From NCBI GenBank assembly GCA_963556145.1, contig OY744463.1, forward strand, positions 434,001 through 498,000: a stretch of DNA of 64,000 bases. The letters run 5' to 3'. Positions 1 to 11,720 of this stretch are shown piece after piece. The notes under the pieces were generated by a model, which saw only the letters and a list, made by a program, of their open reading frames with translations, was not told the DNA's origin and searched no databases. Origin of the DNA: Hygrocybe punicea (taxonomy: Eukaryota; Basidiomycota; Agaricomycetes; Agaricales; Hygrophoraceae). Position 1 is the first letter of the stretch; the number at the start of each line of letters is the position of its first letter. The position numbers were made by a program, and so were the translations under genes.

Positions 1-358
1 TACTAATGAGTGGGGGATGTGCCTCTATGCACCATACATAAACGGCTAGGTCTGGGCATTGCTAGTGAAGCCATAATAAATTATATAAAGGTAAGCATAT
101 ATGCTATTTGTGTCTGTTCACTAGCATGCGTAATGTGGAAAGGCATAGAATGGGTACTAATGAGTGTAGGTGTGCATTCATAGTCTTGCACTTAAATATC
201 TAAGTCCGTGGTCCGATGGTAAACCCATGACATTACACCCAAAAACACTTGGGGTCATGACACCGTGCCCACCCACACCCACACCATTTTCAACATCCAA
301 TACATGGCCTCCCCATGAATTTTGACCACGCACAGCTCATATAACCCCCCCGTGCCTC
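1..358. other. Unassigned window edge
   Basis: No gene is visible here. The motif TACTAATGAGT occurs twice, at 1 and near 154, each followed by a purine-rich stretch, which suggests a decayed direct repeat. The sequence may belong to a feature that starts before the window. Confidence 0.4.
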
Positions 359-1110
359 GTTCCCATTGAAAACAAGAGGCTGGAGGGTCCCAGCGCCTCA
401 CGCCGACATCTTTTCCCCCAACCCACCCCCCAGTTTTTCAACACCCAATACAAGTCTTCCCCTGCGGTTTTCGACCACCCCCAACTCAAGTACACCCCCG
501 TGTCTCCGTTTCCATTGGAAACAAGCTGTCGGGAGTCTCAGGACCTCGCGTTACCGTCTTCTGCCCATCCACCCCACCTCACTTTTTTCTACCAACAGGA
601 TACCTTCTCCGCACTGTTTGCGGCCATCCCCAGTTAGTGTTCACCTCCGGCGCCTCGTTTCCATTGAAAACAAGACATCGGGGGGTCTCAGGACCTCGCG
701 TTCCCGTCTTCTGCCCAACCAGCTCACCCCCTTTTTTCTACCAACAGGACACCTTCTCCCGCGCCGTTTGCGGCCATCCCTGGCTAGTGTACACCCCCCG
801 CGCCTCGTTTCCGTTGAAAGCGAGGTGTCAGGGGGTCTCAGGACCTCGCGTTCCCATCTTCTGCCCAACCAGCTCACCCTCTTTTTTCTACCAACAGGAC
901 ACCCCCTCCCGCGCCGTTTGCGGCCACCCCTGGCTAGTGTACACCCCCAGCGCCTCATTTCCATTGAAAACGAGACTTTGGGCAATGTCAGGACCTTGCG
1001 CTCCTGCCATCTGCCCAACCACTGCCACCCCACCTTTTTCAACCACCACGCCCTGTTTTTAACCACCCCCAGCTTGTTTCCATTGAAGACGAGAGGCTGG
1101 GGGGTCCTAG
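359..1110. repeat. Tandem array of ~150-bp units
   Basis: Five tandem copies start near 359, 508, 659, 809 and 959, and a shorter sixth starts near 1078. Each begins with a close variant of TTTCCATTGAAAAC. The period of about 150 bp is divisible by three and the units lack stop codons, so long open frames run through both strands by arithmetic alone. Neighbouring copies differ by scattered substitutions. Each unit also contains a pyrimidine tract ending in CTACCAACAG, which resembles a 3' splice site, but the remaining part (about 59 nt) would not keep a reading frame. I see no evidence that it is coding. Confidence 0.8.
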
Positions 1111-1204
1111 CGTGTTGCCCCGCCGTCTCTTGGCCAAACCCTATGTATAGCATTCTCTGTAGTATTAAATTAATTCATTTGTTTTTATTCTGTCCAAAAT
1201 CCGA

Positions 1205-1342
1205 GAAAACTAAGAATATAAGAGAAAACTAAGAACATATAAGAAGACATTAAGAATGTATAAGAAGAAATAAGACCAAGTAAGAAAAAGTAAGTGGAAG
1301 GACCTTCTTATTTCGTCTTATTTTGTCTTACCAAAATCTCGT
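1205..1342. repeat. TAAGA/TCTTA foldback stretch, left part
   Basis: Repeated TAAGA words on the left and GTCTTA words on the right can fold back on each other. The same words continue at 3871-3975, so the CACTA-like element appears to sit inside a pre-existing simple, palindromic stretch. Confidence 0.5.
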
Positions 1343-1809
1343 CACTGTGGGAAGACAGACGCCTGAATACCAGTGCCCAAAAACTCTTAAGTTCAGTGAG
1401 CGGCTGACTACTATTAATGGAAACCACTGATGAAATTCAGTGACGGTCGAGCACTGAAGGGCTCATTTCACCCTACTAAATATCAGTGCATGCACACTGG
1501 ATTTTCAATATTAATTTTGTACACAATCACTGGATTTTCAATGGCAACTTGCACTGAATTGTAGATACTTAGAGTGTTGTTTTATACATATCAATATCTA
1601 TTCCCCCATCCAAGTAGGTACATGAATGCATGCAACAAAGGCAAGTAGCAACAATTTGAGGCTGATTGAATGTCCGGAATTCCGATTTTGTGTTACAAAG
1701 AAGTATCTATGCTGCTTGCAGCGTGATGCCACCAGCAAAGCTCCAGAACGATCGCAGCCACAACAATCGCATCATCAGCAGCATATATGGGAGATGTATG
1801 CGCACCACG

Positions 1810-2784
1810 CTACCAACGACGCCGATGCCGATGACCTGGCGGTGGCATCCACCCATGTCCCATCATGGTCCCATCACCCTCGCACAAGAGAAAAGACGTA
1901 AACGAAGCCGTTGCCAAGTCCATGCAGGGTATAGGAAACAGAGGTGTTGAGCCAGGACATGAGATTAAGACCGAACACTGATAGAGCGAGAAACAACGAG
2001 AAACAACGAGCAAGTGGTATTCTGGAGCAAAAGAAAAGGTCGTGTCGAGCGTATAGTGCATCCATCTCTTTAAACAACCGTTGCATATTTTGCTGTTGAT
2101 TGATAGAAGGAATTTGTGACGCATATAATCATCCAAGTTTGTCAGATTTCCTCACTTGAGACCTGAGATACGCGACTGTCAACGCATTCTTTCCGCTCGC
2201 CGTCGAGCGCTCCGTCTTTTGGCAAGACTTGTCAAAGGTCAAGAGTCCCTTGGTGAACGTAGCGTCAACGCGATCGAAGTTGCTGTGGGCCATTCTGACG
2301 AGGTTGACAGTGGGTACGAGGACTTCTGCGAGATGCTTATTTATCTGTTGGCTTTGTGTGGACATGGGAGGCTTCAGTTCTTGGACAAGACTCAACACCT
2401 TGTCGTTGGAGGATCTGGATATTTGTGTTTATATATGCACGAAAAACAATAAGAATCGTACTCGTCTTGCATGAGGGCTGCGACAAGGGTTGTTTCCTCC
2501 TCCCATTCGAATAAGTCGTCAGCGTCATCATCTTCACCCTCGTCTTTTCCAAACACGTCGTGGATGTATTGATGGGAAGTGTCTTCGGCGCCATCGTCTT
2601 CTTCGTCATTGTTAAATAGCTTGTACGATAACCTGCCTTCGTCGGGAGTTGTGTGTATGTTCTTGAATGCGCGACAGGCAGGTTGTGCCCTCGCACGATT
2701 TAGTTTGTGTCTTGGGGTTAACTTGTACGCGAGCCTGAACGCTGTTCTGTTGCGAGCCATGAGTGCATGATGAAACAGTTTCAA
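1810..2784 (-). pseudogene. Coding-like remnants inside the CACTA-like element
   Basis: Several minus-strand open segments lie here in changing frames. One, at 2392-2784, is acidic (GEDDDADD) and another, at 2129-2398, is lysine- and serine-rich. I recognise no family. Their place inside the transposon suggests remains of an element-encoded protein. Confidence 0.3.
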
Positions 2785-3013
2785 ACTCAGCAGATTGTTT
2801 GCCCCACGCGCTCGGCCTGGGTGAGTCCAGCAACTTAGCCCTCCATTGGGTTGGGCTATGCATTGCTAATGCAACATACAGTGACACCTGTTGACCACAC
2901 TTCACTAGCACGATGAACACCCGGCCACAAAAACAATCCATGTCCAAGCTGAAACTGCGTCGTCTGACAGAGCACAACCAACAGTTGCGAGAGGATCTGT
3001 CAAGGCCATAGGA

Positions 3014-3615
3014 TTGCCGCATACCTCGCAATACTTATTGGTGGGCGTCGGACTGAAGTTATGCATTGTCTCCCTGTTCATCTGCCGTTATGGGGGCAAA
3101 ATGCGAATCTTGGGAGGAGGTGATGCAATCAGAACATCGTTTGTGATACAAAAAAGCCAAGAGACTGAACTTCGTGACAATTCTTGCATTTCAGTGCGTA
3201 TTCTGATTTATTTATTACATATTGTACACTGAGTCATGGATCTTGTGCAGTACGAATTACCTATGAGGGAACGTCCGGTTTAATTGTGACATCCCTCAAC
3301 TACGGAATTCTGGAGAAGATCCTCGAGTTTTGCCCGGAACAGAATGACTTTTGGGGAGTCTCACGAGGCAAAGAACTGCTCCTAGCCGTCATCACCCCTT
3401 TCAAGACAGACGGGCAGGACGCAGCAGTCAAGTGTGTCTCTTACAGATCCTGCAATGCAATGCTCGTCACAGACTTAAGAAATATCAAGTCGAGCATTGG
3501 TCGGGTGGAAGGAAGAAGGTGGCGGGGTTTAATTGATCGAGCTCTTGAGTTAGTTAGACCAAGGTTTGCTACTGATGAAGTGGACGATTTGGATATCGAC
3601 AAGTATGACAAGTAA
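3014..3615 (+). CDS. Transposon-encoded protein, C-terminal part
   Basis: An open plus-strand segment ends at the TAA at 3613-3615, about 255 bp before the right end of the element. It includes the stretches YGILEKILEF, VITPFKTDGQDAA and VTDLRNIKSSIGRVEGRRW, and an acidic end, DDLDIDKYDK. From general familiarity this resembles the C-terminal part of basidiomycete proteins that travel with Tnp2-type elements, but I cannot confirm that without a search. A likely intron lies near 3195-3260, and the frame just after it meets a stop, so the copy may be broken. Confidence 0.4.
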
Positions 3616-3870
3616 CTTTTTTTGGCGCAATCAATAGATATTCAGTGCTATTATATTACAATTCAGTGTTATTAGTCTCTGGACATTCAGTGAATATAGA
3701 AACAGTGCTCGATGCTGAAAATTCAGTGCTTGAAATTCTCGGTCACTGAATAACCAAGGATCTCGGTGTCACTGAAAAAGAAGTGACCGTCCATTCAGTG
3801 ACCAGATCACTGCTTTGACAGCCTCCAGTGCTCGGATCACTAGATACCAACGACCCGACTTCCCACAGTG

Positions 3871-4547
3871 TCGTCTTAATTCGTCTTAATCTGTCTTAAC
3901 TCACCACTAAGACAAATTAAGAACTTAGTAAGACGAACTAAGATGACCCTTGTTTTACTGATGCGTCTTACCTAGTAGCTTCGCAAACTAACTATACTAA
4001 CTAACTTTTGGCTAAACACCGTTGCGAAGCACGGGTATGTACCAACTAGTCATCATTTCGTCCACGTTTATAATCTCATGTCATTTCATCCACGTTTTCC
4101 CGAGTAGGCCGGCGGCGGCCCGCCCGCCTCAGTGACTAACTTGGGAATACGTACATAACCCTCCGACATCACTCTCAGTAAAAGTGAAAATTCGTGTGAA
4201 TGTCTAGTGTTGGTCGTGTCATAGTCGAAATCGACTAAACTTTGACTAAAGGGCGTTTTAATTAATTCTGCACGACTAACTATTGACTAGGTTAGTTGTG
4301 TGACAGTCATCTCAGTGGGCTACCGTCGTCAACGGAATACATGTGAAAGTCATGTAATAGTCCGTTAATAGTCGTACTTTTAGAAGTCAGACAGCAGTCA
4401 GGAATCAGGTATATTGAAATCCCACAATACAATGTAAGTTATTGTTAAATGGGGAGGAGGATGAGGGGAGGGGGCAATGAGGAAAAGGGGAGGGGGAGGG
4501 GGCCAGGGAACACCAGAGCAAGGAAAGAACAAACTGAAATTAGGCTT
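3871..4547. other. Repeat relics without a gene
   Basis: 3871-3975 is the right half of the TAAGA/TCTTA foldback stretch. An inverted pair, AGCTTCGCAA near 3978 and TTGCGAAGCA near 4022, could be the worn end of another mobile element. The rest, including a G-rich purine run at 4450-4510, shows no gene. Confidence 0.4.
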
Positions 4548-4589
4548 TCAACGTCTTCCGGAGCGCTTTCCTGACTTTGCGCTAAAAAA

Positions 4590-5290
4590 GAACCTGTTAG
4601 AGACCTTTTTTTTAACAAAAGAAATAAAATACATTGTGAAAAATCTTACGATGATGAACGTTGTGGTTCTGGACAAATAGAAGAGAGTTGGCATGAAATG
4701 ATTGGGCAGAAAGACAAGACTGACCTCTACCCACCAACCAATGCTGAGGCCACCAGTAAAATCGGCAAGGAGGCCAAGAATATGGTCGATTTCCCAATTG
4801 TGGGTAACACCCATAGGTCCATAGCCAGTGAGGTAGGGTGTTTTGTAGAGACCTGCATCGGATATGGCTATGTGGAGGACCTTGTACGCTGCGGAGTGCT
4901 GTGCCTGTACTGATAGGGATATATTGGACGGAGGGGGTATAACGGTTGCGAGAGTTGGGGCGGATAACTGGATGAGGGCGCAGTTCTTTCATACCAAGAG
5001 GATTTGGGAAGACTCAGAGGACTGGAGATCCCCGGCTTGATGGAACCAGACCGGAATGCCTTTGTCGGAGAGTTTCCTGACCCACCCAGACATGATTGGG
5101 GGGACGAGGGGAACCCAGGGTTCTGTAGAGTCTACTGTACCCACTGCATAGCGGGCTATGTGTTTGAGAGTGTCGCCCGAGTGATAGGCATCGATCTCGT
5201 CAGTCACATCGCGGCCGACAAAATGGAGAGTTGTGAGAGAACCGCCTGGATGGGCCGTAGAACTTAGTGAAAAATGGTCTGATGCTCGAG
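4590..5290 (-). pseudogene. Cytochrome b5-fused desaturase pseudogene
   Basis: Reading right to left, the sequence gives the cytochrome b5 haem motif HPGGSLTTLHFVGRDVTDEI, then AYHSGDTLK, then the linker MSGWVRKLSDKG. Further on come THNWEIDHILG, GGLSIGWWV and NHNVHH, the middle histidine box of membrane desaturases. This is the order seen in front-end desaturases such as fungal delta-8 sphingolipid desaturases. The copy is dead: an in-frame stop follows SSQILLV, the segment with the first membrane helices is missing between TGYGP and the second part, and everything after the NHNVHH box is absent, as is the N-terminus. Confidence 0.75.
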
Positions 5291-5643
5291 CATGCGGACA
5301 CACGAATATAAGTTGCGTGTCGGACTAAAGTTGTACTTTACCTTGACTAATTTTGATGGGAAATAGTTGCGGTACCTGAATGTAACAAACTTTGACGTTT
5401 TGCAGACTACAAGTTGACTATAATTGACCATGGGTCGACTTTGACCTGATTTCACATGACTTCACTTGAATATTCGTTTTTACTGAGCATCACTTACGAC
5501 AAACCCTCTCGACTTTCCAGCCTCGCCAACTATTAGCCAGTGGTCGTGTATGCAAGAGTGGGTGCGTTTTGCCCTATGGCCGGCCAGGTAATTAATGGTA
5601 TTTTGTCATAAACCGTCCAAGTTTTCTCACAGCTAATACACTC

Positions 5644-7342
5644 ATGGATACAGCGTCCTCGATCCTCTCTCCAATTCCCTTACGATATATACCTTTACAT
5701 TGCAGAATTCCTCCCCGATAACATCCTGCGGAACTTGCTCACCGTCCCCATTTTCTTCGATATCTCAATGAACGTCCGCTACAGAGAAGCCACTATCGGA
5801 TTGGATACGACTTTCGGAGAGGGAGCCAAAAATCTTCACCGGCTAAAGTGCGTTTCAGATTTTCCTTTGGCTGTGAGATCTCTCCAACCGTCTTTCCGAT
5901 CCTCACGAATAGGGATCCCTTCGTCGCAAAGCGTGTCCGTCGCTTGAACGTCCATCTGGAATTTGCAAGAGACATTATTACCCGTTCGAGGAGTAAACAA
6001 AGCATCCGAATTCTTTCTGCACCTAGCCGACGATCTCGTCCGTCATCACTCCCTGTTTCATTCGAGGAGACGGGACAAGATTTGATTGACGTCACCCTTG
6101 GCTTATCGAACGTCGTGTTTTTGCATCTCCGCATGCAGGAATCGCACCTGCACGACCATTCAGAACCCTTTTTCAATGCTGCGTGGAAAACCTTTGGCTC
6201 TAATTTGCGCGTCCTGTCATTAGAGGGCAACCTCAACTGCTTTCGAATACTTCTTTCATTGGACCCATTCGGTCAGCTGCAAGAACTGCGTTTGGAGATA
6301 TTTTGCACAGACAACACCCCAGCCGATACCACTGCAACGCTGTGCGACGTCATCGCGCCAGCTGTCAACAGATTCTGTCCCCTCCTTCGATCCTTGTCGA
6401 TTTCTTACTCCCAAGCGAAAAACTGGTACGGCAGCTCATGGCATCTGGATCTCTCCCATCTCTTCGTACACCTTGATCCGTTTCCCCTTCTCAAGAAACT
6501 CCAAGTGCACGTGCCGCATTGTAATCTGATTAGCTCCTTCGTACTCCCGCGTATGCTCCGCATCCACGCCAGCTCTCTCCGCCACGTCAGCCTCAAGCTG
6601 GATTCCGCCTACACGACGATCTCAACCCGACAGGACCGTTTTAAAGCGCTAATGGAGGCCTTCTTGTCCGACGAGATCATCTTTAAGAATCTAGAGACGT
6701 TTGAATTCCCGACATTGTCATTTCGTGGTAGTTTTGACGCAATGATGGTGTATTTGATGCGTTCGGCAGACACCCTGACCACCCTTACCGTGCTGGATCG
6801 CCCCTTGAGTTATCAAGAAGTCACCGTTATAGTGCGCATATTCTCTCATCGACACCCGAGCCGTGGCCTGCAAACGCTTTCTCTCTGGGTCCAGTTCTTA
6901 GAACCACGCCTTGTGAGCTCGTTGGCGACGAATCTTCCTGGATTGAAGAGACTCCACTTGGATTGTGACGTCTGGGGTGTTGAAGGCTTCGTGATGTCGA
7001 ATAAATATGGACATCAGGTATTGGTAAGAGCTTATTTTTGTTAATATTTTTTCACTTTTTTTTTCCATATCCAAGCCTTTGATATTTTTTTTTACACTTT
7101 GGCAGGATAGATTCTGGCAAATATTGATTCAGCAGCAAGGTTTGCACGAGTGGAATCTGAGCGAATTGGCCGTGCGGTCGGCCAGAGCGCACCGTGCTTC
7201 CGAATTGCTTCTTCGCGAATTGAACCTGGTGATCACCTGTTGCGTACCGACGCTCAGGTCACAGTTGGTCTCGGACGAGCACGACCCGTTCCTCCTCAGG
7301 TTGTTGGATCGATCGCGAAAGAGTGCAAAGGCGGGCGAATAA
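5644..7342 (+). CDS. F-box/leucine-rich repeat-like protein
   Basis: An F-box-like start, PYDIYLYIAEFLPDNILRNLL, is followed by a long leucine-rich region with motifs such as LRVLSLEGNLN, FPLLKKLQVHVP and LPGLKRLHLD. Such proteins usually act as substrate adaptors of SCF ubiquitin ligases. Model: exon 1 ends at 5847, an intron spans 5848-5912, exon 2 is 5913-7023, an intron spans 7024-7105, and exon 3 is 7106-7342, ending at TAA. Exons 2 and 3 join in frame (370 and 79 codons). The start is unsettled. The only good ATG (5644) reads in a different frame from the F-box, so either one base is missing near 5680 or a first exon lies upstream. The family belongs to the expanded, fast-evolving F-box sets of Agaricomycetes. 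Confidence 0.7.
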
Positions 7343-7633
7343 GTATAAACAGGGGGTGAGTGCTGCCCGCCCACAATGCAGGGGATTCTCTATTATTGTA
7401 GGTCGAGGATAATACAAGTATTGTTTTCACTTGAGTGGAACTTCTACTACATTTGATGGACGGCCCTCTTGAGATTTTTGTTCAGCGAGGAAAAGGTATA
7501 TTCTATATCAATGGGGCCCTAACATGCAAGACGCTGCGCTCTCCAGCTTTACACTATCCAAATTTCTACAACTCGCAACCCTTAACCCAACACGGCATAG
7601 TCAGCCAGCAAATTTCCCTTATATGACTACGAT

Positions 7634-9165
7634 TCAACACCGGTTCGAACAGCCTAATGACTGAACTTCCGTCCCTCGACTAGCGCGCCACGTCTCAGGA
7701 CCCTGCGTGCATGTGCATGAATCAGTTCCCCCCTCCCTCTCGATCCAGACGCCCAAAAAATAAAAGAAATAAAAAAGAACTAACCACGCGATTTTTTATT
7801 CTCTGGTTCTTGATTCGGCGGGTAAACCATTCATACGAAGTCGAATTGGTTTCAAAGTTCTTTTCGGGCGTTTTCGCAGCTGTCTCTGCAATCTTCGTGC
7901 TCTCGTCGACAAGAGCTCGAAGCTGGATGGAATCCCCGGGTCGTGTGAAGAACACGAGAGACCATCTGTCGAATTTAGATTGTTCGCCTGGCGGCGGACT
8001 GGGAAGACGCGCGGGGGGGTGTGAAGCTACGTGGGCGCAACGAAGGCTAACCAAATTGACTTACATGACGCGGTGCACATTGGACCTCAGGATCCCACCA
8101 CTGAAAATGGCCATTGCGTCTCCAAGGTTGCAAATAGCATGCCCAGGAATTGGCTAAGCAATAAGCGAGGGAAAAAAACACTTCAGTTTTGACTTGGCCT
8201 TTTGATATATACTTGTTTGGTTATCTACCTTGACGTATTGCCACGAATCGGTCCCAGGAACCAATACTTGCAGGCCCCCAAGACGATTATGGAGAAACGA
8301 CTGTGTCAAATTGTTGCCTAGTGGTCAGCAAACAAACGTTCCCGCACTGACGTTCTGTACCAAAAAAAAAAGGGCTCACCAGAGATCCAAAATCCGTGTG
8401 GGCACCAATCGCAGTCGGAGAAACGTTGTCAGGTTTAGGTGGACTTCTGATACACCTCGCCTCGCTCCCGCTATACTCCTCCAACGTGTGTCTTCTGGCC
8501 AACGCACCATCCGGCAACCCAAGTCTGGTATTGAACACGTCCAGCAACGTCGCGTTCACCGCGAATGACTTGCGCACAAATGGCACAATCGTAGATTCCA
8601 TTCGCGCTTTCACCGTGGATGGATAGTCCCGACGAGCCTGCTTGGGCCACGCCACTGCGTCGTCTTTGGCAACGTTGATGAATTCGACTGTGTCAAGCGC
8701 GCCTGTCTCGTCTGTGGCGTTTGCCCCTAGTGCCTTGTATCTGCCGAATCAAAAAAAAAAAAAAAAAAAGGTTTCATTCAACACTTGTTTAGTTAGAGAC
8801 TTGTAGAAGGAAAAAAAAGGCTTGCCCAAACGACATCCCGTCATCGCCTTGTTCATATTTCATCTTCTCCTCAAGAGGCAGTCGCATAGTCTCGGCTCCC
8901 ATTTCGAACATTTCACTCACTTCGTAATCGACTCCATGATTCTTCAGACTGCACAGAAAAGCGGTCGGTGTTTAATGCAAGTGCATTCATACGGTGGACA
9001 CCGAAAGAGGGAGCACACGCACTACCAGAAACCTAGTTCTGTCGCTGCATTCCAGAGCTTGTCGATTTCCTGCTCATCACCGGCTTTGATCAAGACATAG
9101 TCAATGATCAGCAGCGGATGTGTGGCAACATCATCGGGGAATGGAGGCAATGTGATACCGGGCAT
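7634..9165 (-). CDS. 2-oxoglutarate/Fe(II)-dependent oxygenase
   Basis: Seven exons (9023-9165, 8826-8948, 8380-8740, 8229-8300, 8065-8153, 7788-7998, 7634-7702) give a 355-residue protein, a normal size for the isopenicillin N synthase-like family. The iron ligands are visible: the HxD of AHTDFGSL and the distal histidine of SNVHRV. The arginine that binds 2-oxoglutarate is probably in the RWSLVFFTRP stretch. The N-terminus carries LGFWYLKNHGVD, typical of the family's N-terminal domain. The substrate is unknown; relatives hydroxylate or desaturate small molecules in the cytosol. The start ATG at 9165 gives the usual N-terminus. The second intron (8741-8825) must use a GC donor (see findings). 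No pathway partners lie next to it. Confidence 0.88.
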
Positions 9166-11720
9166 CTCGATACTTGACGCAAGGTGAGTACCGTCTAACC
9201 TCAGTTTTTGTACGGTCCTGCATCGATCACGATATGATCCGTTTTACAACAACATAATCAGACCGATATTGCGGGGTCTTGCAAATTCCGCACAATGGCC
9301 ACGAGTGCTGAGTCGTCAAAATCAGCCCGTGCCAAGGAGAACAACGCGGAGGTATACATAGGAGTACATGACGGTACCTTATTCAAAATGTAGGGTTCCA
9401 ACGTGGTGACTGGTTGTACACTTCCACAAGCCATGCAACAAAGGAAACATATCGCAGACACAGGACGTTCTTTGCTAATTGGGGTCACGGTTGTAGCGGC
9501 TGTGGGGATGCCAAAATCTTCGTTGGAAAACCCGAGGGCCACAAGGCGGCGTATACGATGTAGCCTACAGTATATGACAGTAAGAACTGGGGGAATGCGT
9601 GGCCTCTTGACTATTAAGTGCTGAACAAGCGAGGGAGTGTGCTGACGTGTGCATGTCTTGGAAAACGTTGAATCCCTAAAATTCAATTGCGTGCTTCCAA
9701 TCATGGAATTGTGCCTCGGCTTCGGCTTCGAGCGTCAGCAAAGCGTCCAAAGTGCAAAACATGTCAAGCAACGGCGAACGTATCGAAGAGTCCAAAGGGG
9801 CCATAAAAGTACAATTCAGATCGCTTCTGTACTTAAAATGTCACTTCCGTGATCATAAGTAGACAGGAATCCGACGGAGAGAAAAGGCAGTGATTCACCA
9901 GGTCTGGGCTCCAGGAGACACTTGATTATCATTAAATCAGGTCGCTTCTCCACACCTGATACGTCATCCCATTGCTGATCCTCGAACCGCAACCACAACA
10001 CCAAAAAACCCTCGTTGGTCGAAAATGAATCGGAAAGGGCAACCGAAAGCCGCGGGGGTTGGATACGCGGTAATCAGACCACTTACATCCTGAGGTCTCG
10101 AAAATAACGAAAATAACACCAGCATAGGGGAAAGGACATGAGGATCGTCGGCAAGGCAAAAATTCGAAGCCCTTCCCATCATTGGACCACGGGATGTTCC
10201 AGAGATGATTCCTAGGCTCGCGGAGGTTCGATATGAATGATCGGTGATGCGAGAAGGTCGCCTTCAAGTTGGGATTCGCATCTCTGGAAATGGTCGTTGA
10301 ACTTCCTGTTTCTTTGAGTACAATGGTATTCCTTCCATCACTCCCTCCGTCTCAAGAGAAGAGAAAACAACTACTTCGGTTGGAAAAGCCTCCAGCCAGA
10401 CGTGTCAAGGTAAGCGACCAGTGAATCCGAGGGCGGACAGGCGGGAATGAGAGTGTGTGCCCGTAATACAGCTTCCCATATCTGGTAGCGACAAGGATAG
10501 TATCAGGATGATCGGTTTGTTCGCAGCCTGCGAGGAATTCCGGAATTCCTTCCCAGTGAAAGTTAAATCCGAGCGAACATGTCTTTCCATGGAAATGAGA
10601 GCATCCAGACGAAGCTTCGGTTTGCGTTTCTGTGGTGAGAGGGATACCTTTGATGCATGGGAAGCGCATGAAAGCAGTCCATGTCTTGCAGGCCTATTGA
10701 TTTATGGCCGTTCGAGTCATGGTGGCAAAAGAGCGGACACATGTTCGCAAAATCGCCGCCGAGCCTGTTCGGTAAGTTTTCTGATGTAGAGTGCGGCGAA
10801 CATCTTGAGAAGCAGTTTGGGCAAGTCCACGAGAACTGATCCTCGCAAAGCCACCTTCGGAAACGTCTCTAGCGGGATTGAGGCGGTGATATCATCAACA
10901 TCACTGTGGAGTACCCGCCCAGCTGATAGTTGGATAGGCGGGATGGTTGATAGGCGAGGACACCGATAGCCACTACGGTCCTTTACCTCCGCCTCTTTCG
11001 GCTAGTGCCATACGATATGCCACCGAAGCTGTACCACCCCACTGGAGAATCAACGTTGTGGAAAACCACGGGGTGAAATAGTCGGGGTGCCAAGGATCTT
11101 CGCGAAGCGGACGGGCCGTCTACATGCTCATCAGAAGGTAAGTGGTGTAGGTTGCTTCATAGACAGCCTTTTCCGCGGTCTCTGTGTTGGGTTCTGACAC
11201 ATTCTTGATTACTTCGACAACAGATGGTGGTAGCAGCCATGAGTGATTTTGTTATGGACCATGTAAGACCAACCACGTGATTCCAGTTGATCTCGAATTC
11301 GTCAGGTTCGCCGATCGTAGAGTCACGGTTGCAGAAATATCCTTCCAAAGAAGACATTCGATTCACTTGAGACGAACGCTGTAACAGAAGAAGGTCCACG
11401 AGTTCGAAGATCAAAGAAGTACGTTGTGGTCTCAACCTCTACAGTAGAGGTTCTGGGTCGCAGTGTCATAGAGCAACGAACTGTAGCAAGAAAAGTTGGA
11501 ACACCACGACGACGAGCACCACGACGAGCACCTATAGCACGTAGCGTTAGATGAACACACGGCGATTCAAAGATAACCATAGCCAAAGGAAATCTGATTT
11601 GAAGCAAATTTGATTTTGCCTCCCTGCTGACTTGCGACTGCCTCTGCACTATCTTCAGGACTAGGGACCACCATTGGACCAAGATGAGGTTACCTGGAAG
11701 ATGAGGCCATGCCACAGCCG
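9166..11720 (-). other. Unassigned coding-like segments
   Basis: Several minus-strand open segments (about 9258-9704, 9932-10267, 10352-10669, 11157-11435 and 11323-11715) could be exons of one or more worn genes. They contain ordinary protein-like stretches such as RYGKLYYGHTLSF and DEFEINWNHVVGLTW, but I recognise no family and could not build a consistent exon chain. Confidence 0.25.

Larger units (their letters stand above)
1343..3870. mobile_element. CACTA-like DNA transposon, decayed or non-autonomous
   Basis: The segment is bounded by the inverted repeat CACTGTGGGAAG at 1343-1354 and its reverse complement at 3859-3870. TCGT directly flanks both ends (1339-1342 and 3871-3874), a likely target-site duplication. 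About 250 bp inside each end is studded with TTCAGTG/CACTGAA words in both orientations, as in the subterminal repeats of CACTA/CMC elements. A 4-bp duplication is unusual for CACTA (normally 3 bp), so the class is a best guess. No intact transposase is visible; only coding remnants remain inside. Confidence 0.65.

Noticed and set aside
366..1232. 288-codon plus-strand frame over the 150-bp repeats
   Set aside because: Its openness follows from the repeat period. There is no start context, domain or codon pattern that favours it over the other open frames.
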